A stretch of 11,550 nucleotides of DNA, taken from assembly GCA_030592145.1 (NCBI GenBank), contig JAUVKJ010000022.1, positions 1-11,550 of the forward strand, written 5' to 3'. This DNA comes from Bacteroides sp. GTDB taxonomy: Bacteria > Bacteroidota > Bacteroidia > Bacteroidales > SM23-62. Shown here one piece after another: positions 6,181 to 11,550 of this stretch (the stretch's first letter is position 1; each line of letters opens with the position of its first letter). A model generated the notes under the pieces. That model saw only the letters and a list, made by a program, of their open reading frames with translations. It had not been told where the DNA came from and searched no databases. Position numbers and translations under genes: made by a program.

Positions 6181-9057
6181 ATGGACATATTTACAAACCG
6201 CCATATTGGTCCCCGGAAACACGATGTAAAGCCAATGCTTGAAAAGATCGGAGCCAAAAGTATCGATGAACTTATCGACCGGTGCATACCTCCTTCAATC
6301 CGGATGAAGGAAACCCTTGACCTGCCCTGGGGGATCAGCGAATATGAGTATTTCAATGAACTGAAAAAGCTTGCCGGCCGAAACATCCTCTACAGATCCT
6401 TCATTGGACTTGGTTATTACAACACGATTTTCCCGGCTGTGATACAGCGCAACATCCTTGAGAACCCGGCATGGTATACTTCCTATACCCCTTACCAGGC
6501 GGAGATATCCCAGGGCAGGCTTGAAGCTCTCATGAATTTCCAGACCATGGTCATGGAACTGAGCGGGATGGAGATCGCCAATGCCTCCCTGCTCGATGAA
6601 GCCACGGCAGCCGCGGAAGCCATGATCATGATGTTCAATTTGCGCACAAGAGCCATGGTAAAAGCCGGGGTCACGAAATTCTTCGTTGATGAAAACAGTT
6701 TTCCGAATACGGTAGATTTACTGAAGACCCGTGCGGAGCCCCTGGGTATTGAGCTGGTGTTCGGTTCTTTCGATTCCATATCGCTGGATGACACCTGGTT
6801 TGGCTCCATGCTGCAATACCCTGCCGGGGATGGAGTGATAAGGGATTACAGGGGATTTGTTGAACGCGCCCATGGGAATGATATACTGGTCGGGGTTGCG
6901 ACAGATCTGTTAAGCCTGGCCCTGATCGTTCCTCCCGGAGAATGGGATGCAGATGTGGTGTTCGGATCCACCCAGCGCTTTGGCATACCTATAGGGTACG
7001 GCGGACCGCATGCCGCGTATTTTGCGACACGTGATAAATTCAAACGCAACATTCCCGGAAGGATCATTGGCGCATCTGTCGACCATCATGGGAACCTTGC
7101 CCTGCGGATGGCGCTTCAGACAAGGGAGCAGCACATCAAAAGGGAACGGGCCACCTCCAATATATGCACGGCCCAGGCCCTGCTCGCCACCATGGCCGGT
7201 ATGTACGGTTGCTATCATGGTCCGGCCGGACTCCGCCGGATAGCCGGCAGGATCCACCAGGCAGCTTCCACACTTGCCGATAAGCTGGAAACCATGGGTT
7301 TTACCCTGGATGCAGGTACATTCTTTGATACTCTCAGCATTCAGTTGCCGGGACATCTGAAAAGCGAAGAAGTTGAGAAGCGGGCCCTTCAGAAACAGCT
7401 TAATTTTCATTACCCGGATGATCACCGGGTCAGGATCAGCATTGACGAAACCGTCATGATGGAAGATCTGAACGGTATCCTGAAGGTATTTGCTCTTGTT
7501 TCGGAACGGAAATTCACGCCGCTTGTGGAGTTTGGAGAGAACAGGGACCTGGGTTCTTATGCCAGGAAATCCTCCTTTATGAGACAGGATGTATTCAACA
7601 GGTTCCATTCCGAGACGGAATTAATGAGATATATCAAGCGCCTGGAACGGAAAGATTTTTCCCTGACACATTCAATGATCTCCCTTGGTTCATGCACAAT
7701 GAAGCTGAATGCGGCCATCGGGATGCTTGCCCTGAGCTGGCCGGAATTCGGCAATATGCATCCATTCGTACCACTGGCACAGGCGGAGGGTTACCACCAG
7801 CTTTTCAATGAATTGAGAAAGGACCTTAAAACGATCACAGGTTTTGAAGAGATTTCCTTTATGCCCAATTCCGGCGCCTCGGGAGAGTATGCCGGACTGA
7901 TGGTGATCAGGGCCTGGCATCAGAGCAGGGGGGAAGGCCACAGGAATATTGTGCTGATCCCTGCCTCGGCACACGGTACCAACCCGGCCTCTGCCGTAAT
8001 GGCCGGGATGGAGGTAGTGGTAGTCGATTGCGATGAAAAAGGCAATATTCACCTTGAACACCTGAAAACCCTGGCGGAAGAACACCGGGATAAGCTGGCC
8101 GCTTTTATGGTTACCTATCCCTCCACACATGGGGTTTTTGAAGAGCAGGTCAAAGAAATGATCGGGGTGGTTCATGAGAACGGGGGACAGGTATATATGG
8201 ATGGCGCCAATATGAATGCACAGGTCGGCCTGACCAACCCGGCCCTGATCGGTGCCGATGTATGCCACCTGAACCTTCATAAGACATTTGCCATTCCGCA
8301 TGGAGGAGGGGGACCCGGAATGGGTCCCATCGGTGTGGCCGGCCACCTTGTCGAATTCCTTCCCACACATCCCCTTGCCGAGACAGGGGGAATTAACGGG
8401 ATCCCGGCTGTCTCCGGTGCTCCCTGGGGAAGTGCAAGCATCCTGACCATTTCTCATGCCTATATTAAATTGCTGGGCGGCCCGGGCCTTACAGAAGCGA
8501 CCCGATTTGCCATCCTGAATGCCAATTACCTGGCTTTTTCCCTCAGGGACAGGTATAACATTTTGTATACCGGAGAGAATGGTTTCGTGGGACATGAAAT
8601 GATCCTTGATTGCCGTCCCTTCAGGCAGATTGCTGACATTACGGAAGCCGACATCGCCAAGAGGCTGATAGACTATGGGTTCCATGCACCCACCCTGTCC
8701 TTTCCTGTCCACGGAACCCTCATGGTTGAACCAACCGAAAGCGAATCAAAGGAGGAACTCGACCGCTTCATTGAAGCCCTGCAATCCATTCATGTAGAGA
8801 TCATGGAGATTAAGGAAGGAAAGGCCGGCGCTTCAGATAATGTGCTTCGAAATGCACCCCATACCGCTGAAGAAACAGCCGGGGATAAATGGGATCATCC
8901 TTACGGAAGGGAAAAGGCAGCCTTCCCGCTGCACTGGATCAGGGAGAACAAATTCTGGCCGGCAGTCGGGCGGATCGATGACGCATACGGCGACCGTAAC
9001 CTGGTCTGCTCCTGTGCCCCGATCGAAGCCTACCGGAAAGGGAAAAATGCCGAATAA
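6181..9057 (+). CDS. gcvP: Glycine dehydrogenase (decarboxylating), P-protein
   Basis: The product is 958 aa, the length of the fused single-chain P-protein. It decarboxylates glycine with pyridoxal phosphate and passes the aminomethyl group to lipoylated GcvH in the glycine cleavage system, in the cytosol. The N-terminus FTNRHIGPR is characteristic. The first half, the GcvPA-like part, includes LLDEATAAAEAM and a GGPHAAYFATRD segment. The second half carries SLGSCTMKLNA (GSCTMKLNA at 503-511), MPNSGASGEYAG, PASAHGTNPASA and YMDGANMNAQVG. In it, LNLHKTFAIPHGGGGPG contains the PLP-binding Lys701. The C-terminus VGRIDDAYGDRNLVCSCAPIEAY is also standard. No gcvT or gcvH is adjacent, so the partners must be encoded elsewhere. 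The coding sequence is GC-richer than the gene that follows it. I see no frameshift or missing catalytic residue. Confidence 0.98.
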   Translation: MDIFTNRHIGPRKHDVKPMLEKIGAKSIDELIDRCIPPSIRMKETLDLPWGISEYEYFNELKKLAGRNILYRSFIGLGYYNTIFPAVIQRNILENPAWYTSYTPYQAEISQGRLEALMNFQTMVMELSGMEIANASLLDEATAAAEAMIMMFNLRTRAMVKAGVTKFFVDENSFPNTVDLLKTRAEPLGIELVFGSFDSISLDDTWFGSMLQYPAGDGVIRDYRGFVERAHGNDILVGVATDLLSLALIVPPGEWDADVVFGSTQRFGIPIGYGGPHAAYFATRDKFKRNIPGRIIGASVDHHGNLALRMALQTREQHIKRERATSNICTAQALLATMAGMYGCYHGPAGLRRIAGRIHQAASTLADKLETMGFTLDAGTFFDTLSIQLPGHLKSEEVEKRALQKQLNFHYPDDHRVRISIDETVMMEDLNGILKVFALVSERKFTPLVEFGENRDLGSYARKSSFMRQDVFNRFHSETELMRYIKRLERKDFSLTHSMISLGSCTMKLNAAIGMLALSWPEFGNMHPFVPLAQAEGYHQLFNELRKDLKTITGFEEISFMPNSGASGEYAGLMVIRAWHQSRGEGHRNIVLIPASAHGTNPASAVMAGMEVVVVDCDEKGNIHLEHLKTLAEEHRDKLAAFMVTYPSTHGVFEEQVKEMIGVVHENGGQVYMDGANMNAQVGLTNPALIGADVCHLNLHKTFAIPHGGGGPGMGPIGVAGHLVEFLPTHPLAETGGINGIPAVSGAPWGSASILTISHAYIKLLGGPGLTEATRFAILNANYLAFSLRDRYNILYTGENGFVGHEMILDCRPFRQIADITEADIAKRLIDYGFHAPTLSFPVHGTLMVEPTESESKEELDRFIEALQSIHVEIMEIKEGKAGASDNVLRNAPHTAEETAGDKWDHPYGREKAAFPLHWIRENKFWPAVGRIDDAYGDRNLVCSCAPIEAYRKGKNAE

Positions 9058-9088
9058 TCCGAAGGAAACAACTTTTAAGGAAAATAAT

Positions 9089-9853
9089 ATGAAACCAAGA
9101 CCATACATACTTAAAGAGACAAATTGGAAAACTGTAAAAAACACAGAATATAAAGTTGCAGTTCTTCCGTGGGGTGCAACAGAAGCTCATAATTATCATC
9201 TCCCTTATGGGACTGATACATATGAAACTGACGTAATTGCAGAGATTTCCGCAAAATCAGCATGGGAGAAAGGGGCAAAGGTTATTGTGTTGCCGGCAAT
9301 ACCTTTCGGAGTAAATACTCAACAGCTTGATATTAAATTAACAATCAATATGAATCCGTCTACTCAGGAAAAAGTATTGATAGATGTTATTGAAAGTCTT
9401 GAAAAACAAGGAATTGAAAAATTGGTTGTTTTCAACGGACATGGGGGGAACGATTTTAAACAAATGATAAGAGAGCTTCAAAAGGATTCAAAAATATTTA
9501 TTACTACACTTTCGTGGTACGAATTAGGTAATTGGGAAGAGTTTTTTGAAGTTGCTGGTAACCACGCAAACGAAATGGAAACAAGTTTTATGCAACACGC
9601 TTTTCCTGAGTTAGTTCTACCTTTGGAAGAAGCAGGTGAGGGTGATGCTAAAAGTTTTAAGATAACAGCAATGAAGGAAAAGTGGGCCTGGGCACCAAGA
9701 GAATGGTTAAAAGTTACAAAAGATACAGGTATTGGAAATCCCAAATTAGCCACACCGGAAAAAGGGAAAAAGTATATTGATTTCATTACAGAGAAAATAG
9801 CTCAATTTTTTATTGAATTATCAGAAGCTGATATCTCAGATATGTATGAATAA
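9089..9853 (+). CDS. Creatininase-family amidohydrolase
   Basis: The product is 254 aa. Start ATG 9089 is supported by AAGGAA at 9077-9082, six bases upstream, and by the match to the family N-terminus. Metal-site motifs are intact: LPWGATEAHNYHLPYGTD gives Glu32, His34 and Asp43, equivalent to the creatininase ligands; FNGHGGND gives His118; and GNHANEMETS gives Glu162. The family contains creatininase (creatinine to creatine), the mycofactocin peptidase MftE and enzymes of flavin-like cofactor synthesis, so the substrate cannot be assigned from sequence alone. It starts 31 bases after the gcvP stop and could be cotranscribed. Its codon and base use is clearly AT-richer than gcvP (sampled lines 27-37% GC against 53-62%), pointing to a separate origin. 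It converges with the DUF4143 ATPase gene. Confidence 0.9.
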   Translation: MKPRPYILKETNWKTVKNTEYKVAVLPWGATEAHNYHLPYGTDTYETDVIAEISAKSAWEKGAKVIVLPAIPFGVNTQQLDIKLTINMNPSTQEKVLIDVIESLEKQGIEKLVVFNGHGGNDFKQMIRELQKDSKIFITTLSWYELGNWEEFFEVAGNHANEMETSFMQHAFPELVLPLEEAGEGDAKSFKITAMKEKWAWAPREWLKVTKDTGIGNPKLATPEKGKKYIDFITEKIAQFFIELSEADISDMYE

Positions 9854-9867
9854 AACTAAAGTGTACA

Positions 9868-9891
9868 GGAACTAATTCAGGAGTTGGTTCC
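9868..9891 (+). terminator. Hairpin between convergent genes, possible terminator
   Basis: GGAACTAATT (9868-9877) pairs with AGTTGGTTCC (9882-9891) to give a 10-bp stem, including two G-U pairs, around a 4-base loop. As RNA, the plus strand folds better than the minus, which suits termination of the creatininase transcript 15 bases after its stop codon. No U-run follows, so it is not a canonical intrinsic terminator. The right arm overlaps the last codons of the convergent gene. Confidence 0.4.
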
Positions 9892-11199
9892 GGATTCAAC
9901 GATACCAGGTAGTAACGAGATAGCGTACAGGGGGATATTAATCATCCTGTCGTCTTTTTTCAGATTTAATAAACTGCTGCGATAGAAAAAATCAGGATTG
10001 TATTTTTCCATATAAACCTTCATACTTTTACTACGGGGATTAATACCTGCTTTAACTTCAAGCGGCAGAATCATATTATTGTATTCTAATATAAAGTCAA
10101 CTTCAGCAGTACCTGAACTTTTCCAGTAGCATGGTTTTGCATCCATACAGGATTGCAACTGCTGAATGATATAATTCTCAACAAAAGCTCCTTTGTATTG
10201 ATCAAATAGCTGATTTCCCTTTGTGATTGCTGTTGGGGGGATATTGGCCATAGCTGTAAGTAATCCGATATCCAGATAATAAATCTTGAAGCTGCCCGGA
10301 TCAACATAGCCTTTTAACGGTATCCGTATTGCATTGGCCAGGTTTATCCTGATAACCAGGTCTGAATCTTCTAGCCACTGTATTGCATTTTCATACTCTC
10401 TTGCCCTGGCTGATTTCTTTATTGCTGAGAATATGAATTTCTTATTTTCCTTCCCTAATTGAGTGGGAATGCTGTTCCAGATAATGGATAACTTTGGTAT
10501 ATCAGAGGGGGGAGCGTACTTTGCAAAATCCAGCACATATGAATCAATGATTTCTTTCTGGATTTCTCTGACTTCATTCAGATTCCTTGATTGAGTATAA
10601 TGTTGAACGACTTCGGGCATACCACCAGAAATATAATATTTCCGTAGAAGCTCGATCAGCTCATTGTGAAAAGGTTCAGGAAAGTTTTTTATTTCCTGGG
10701 TATTGGCAATGAATTGTCTGAGTTCGGCTCTGTCATTTGCATCTAAAAACTCAGGAAATGATAGTGGATAAAGACTCATCAGATTTACCTTTCCAACAGG
10801 AAATGATTTAGGTTTAGAAAGTCTGATACCCAGAAGAGAACCTGCGGAAACAATATGGTATTCATTCGCTTTCTCATTAAAGTATTTTAATGCATTTAGT
10901 GCATTATTGGAAGCCTGGATTTCATCAAAAATGATGAGGTGTTCCACTGGTTTTATAGGCTTCCGCTGGTATACGGATAACAACTCAATAATTCTATGCG
11001 GGTCAAGATTGTTTGTGAACAGATCATCGAGGTCAGGATTTTCCTCAAAATTGAAATAGGCAATATCATCATATTCCCTCATTCCGAATTCTTTCAGTAT
11101 ATAAGTCTTACCTACCTGTCTTGCCCCCCTGAGGATAAGTGGTTTCCTTCTTGATGACACTTTCCACCCCGTTAGATTTTTATATATATCCCTGATCAC
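9877..11199 (-). CDS. AAA-type ATPase with DUF4143 domain
   Basis: The product is 440 aa from GTG 11199. The frame stays open to ATG 11253, but homologues typically begin MIxRxIYKxLxxW, which matches VIRDIYKNLTGW exactly at 11199, and an operator-like dyad occupies the extra codons. The Walker A motif GARQVGKT lies at residues 25-32, the Walker B FDE at 91-93, and sensor-like HIVSAGSLLG at 115-124. The DUF4143 C-terminal half ends in a PD-(D/E)XK-like pattern: Glu341 in AFVEN, Asp368 in EVDF, and Glu381-Val-Lys383. The family is widespread, highly duplicated and often on mobile or variable DNA. Its function is unproven, with suggestions including DNA processing, defence and toxin-antitoxin-like roles. 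The gene is AT-rich (one sampled line 33% GC) like the convergent creatininase gene and unlike the rest of the window. Confidence 0.9.
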   Translation of the reverse strand: MIRDIYKNLTGWKVSSRRKPLILRGARQVGKTYILKEFGMREYDDIAYFNFEENPDLDDLFTNNLDPHRIIELLSVYQRKPIKPVEHLIIFDEIQASNNALNALKYFNEKANEYHIVSAGSLLGIRLSKPKSFPVGKVNLMSLYPLSFPEFLDANDRAELRQFIANTQEIKNFPEPFHNELIELLRKYYISGGMPEVVQHYTQSRNLNEVREIQKEIIDSYVLDFAKYAPPSDIPKLSIIWNSIPTQLGKENKKFIFSAIKKSARAREYENAIQWLEDSDLVIRINLANAIRIPLKGYVDPGSFKIYYLDIGLLTAMANIPPTAITKGNQLFDQYKGAFVENYIIQQLQSCMDAKPCYWKSSGTAEVDFILEYNNMILPLEVKAGINPRSKSMKVYMEKYNPDFFYRSSLLNLKKDDRMINIPLYAISLLPGIVESGTNS

Positions 11200-11224
11200 A
11201 GCGTAAAGATATACAAAAGTAAGC

Positions 11225-11248
11225 AAAACGTGAAATGCATCACGTTTT
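11225..11248. promoter_or_regulatory. Perfect inverted repeat upstream of the DUF4143 gene, possible operator
   Basis: AAAACGTG (11225-11232) and CACGTTTT (11241-11248) are perfectly complementary across an 8-base spacer that ends in the palindrome ATGCAT. The dyad lies 26 bases upstream of the preferred GTG start of the ATPase gene, where a regulator could block transcription. CATCACG, part of its right side (11238-11244), recurs at 11270-11276, 32 bases away, or about three helical turns. On the minus strand, TATCTTTA lies between the dyad and the start and matches TAnnTTTG except at the last base. Confidence 0.45.
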
Positions 11249-11402
11249 ACCATGGAAAAAATGTCAATACATCACGATTATCGAATGAAAATGCTAATCC
11301 GTCGATAAAAACGAAGTTATCGCCGTTGATCTCGAACGAGTAAAGCTGGTTTCCCTCCTTATCGGGATACACCTCGTTCCAAAGAACAATTTTGACAGGC
11401 AC
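11247..11402 (-). CDS. Orphan 51-codon reading frame, possible gene fragment
   Basis: The frame runs from GTG 11402 (directly preceded by an in-frame TAA) to TAA 11247-11249 and encodes 51 residues. The composition looks protein-like: VPVKIVLWNEVYPDKEGN, then SFEINGDNFVFIDG, ending FFPW, with alternating aromatic and hydrophobic residues that suggest beta strands. I do not recognise a family and there is no Shine-Dalgarno sequence. It is GC-richer than the ATPase gene downstream on the same strand. It could be the C-terminal remnant of a gene interrupted when the AT-rich block was acquired, a short genuine gene, or chance. Confidence 0.25.
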   Translation of the reverse strand: MPVKIVLWNEVYPDKEGNQLYSFEINGDNFVFIDGLAFSFDNRDVLTFFPW

Positions 11403-11405
11403 TTA

Positions 11406-11436
11406 ATTGGATTGGCGGGTTTTTTTATTAACTTTA
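11406..11436 (+). promoter_or_regulatory. Putative Bacteroidota-type promoter at the right end
   Basis: ATTG at 11406-11409 (consensus TTTG) is followed after 19 bases by TAACTTTA at 11429-11436, which matches TAnnTTTG at all but the last position. The spacing is in the usual range. It would place transcription start around 11443, about 30 bases before the candidate start codon at 11473. Confidence 0.4.
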
Positions 11437-11472
11437 TTACTTCCACACAATCAGTCACTTAAGTAAATTGAA

Positions 11473-11550
11473 ATGTTTATTCAGGTACACTTCCCGGCTG
11501 TCAGCCGGCGTATCACGTTCTGTCTCTTATTAATCCTGCTGACAAATACG
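11473..11550 (+). CDS. N-terminus of a probable secreted protein, cut by the window edge
   Basis: ATG 11473 opens a frame that stays open for 26 codons to the last base. It encodes a polar start, two arginines, and then a strongly hydrophobic run (ITFCLLLILL) ending LTNT, which is the n- and h-region layout of a signal peptide. A promoter-like pair sits 37 bases upstream. The mature protein lies outside the window, so no function can be given. A 6-bp hairpin, CCGGCT/AGCCGG (11494-11499 with 11503-11508, loop of three), falls within the first codons. A competing 22-residue minus-strand frame (11481-11549) is possible but has no supporting features. Confidence 0.45.
   Translation, partial: MFIQVHFPAVSRRITFCLLLILLTNT

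Noticed and set aside
11200..11253. Extended N-terminus of the DUF4143 ATPase starting at ATG 11253
   Set aside because: The extra 18 residues have no family match, the homologous start pattern begins at GTG 11199, and an inverted repeat occupies the extension.
11519..11531. CTGTCTCTTAT resembles the first 11 bases of the Tn5 mosaic end used in library adapters
   Set aside because: The match stops after 11 bases and the sequence continues in a plausible coding frame, so coincidence is more likely than an adapter or transposon end.
11481..11549. Minus-strand 22-residue partial frame at the right edge
   Set aside because: The plus strand over the same bases has a better reading: ATG, signal-peptide layout and an upstream promoter-like pair.

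Overview
The window reads as chromosomal DNA of a Bacteroidota bacterium, most likely of the Bacteroidales/Marinilabiliales kind. The evidence is a DUF4294 protein (a family known essentially only from this phylum), a single-chain fused glycine dehydrogenase, weak or absent Shine-Dalgarno sequences, and TAnnTTTG-like promoter boxes. Most genes are ordinary housekeeping or envelope genes of moderate GC content. No rRNA, tRNA, CRISPR array or complete insertion sequence was seen.

Layout: positions 1-120 are AT-rich and carry a small palindrome. Positions about 123-277 hold the 3' end of an IS200/IS605-type tnpB gene, overlapping a strongly structured omega-RNA-like segment; the rest of tnpB is absent. 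Next come a secreted DUF4294 protein (+), an ElbB-type DJ-1/PfpI protein (-), RNA 2',3'-cyclic phosphodiesterase ThpR (+), a polyisoprenyl-phosphate sugar phosphotransferase (-, overlapping the end of thpR by 20 bp) and a divergent Gfo/Idh/MocA oxidoreductase (-). A divergent intergenic region then leads into a + strand run: pcm (protein-L-isoaspartate methyltransferase), a glyoxalase II-like MBL-fold hydrolase, gcvP (glycine dehydrogenase) and a creatininase-family amidohydrolase.

Base composition changes abruptly just after gcvP. The creatininase gene and the convergent AAA ATPase/DUF4143 gene (about 9058-11250) are much more AT-rich than their neighbours (sampled 60-base lines: 27-37% GC, against 53-62% in gcvP), which suggests an acquired block. 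Upstream of the ATPase gene lies a perfect 8-bp inverted repeat that could be an operator. The last 300 bases hold a 51-codon orphan reading frame (-) and what looks like a promoter and the first 26 codons of a secreted protein (+) running off the window.

How the genes connect: gcvP decarboxylates glycine in the glycine cleavage system. pcm, the MBL hydrolase and ElbB fit protein repair and small-molecule detoxification. The sugar phosphotransferase starts polysaccharide assembly on the inner membrane. I see no clear new multi-gene system. The most unusual items are the tnpB-less omega-RNA remnant abutting the DUF4294 gene and the AT-rich creatininase/DUF4143 block with its operator-like dyad.
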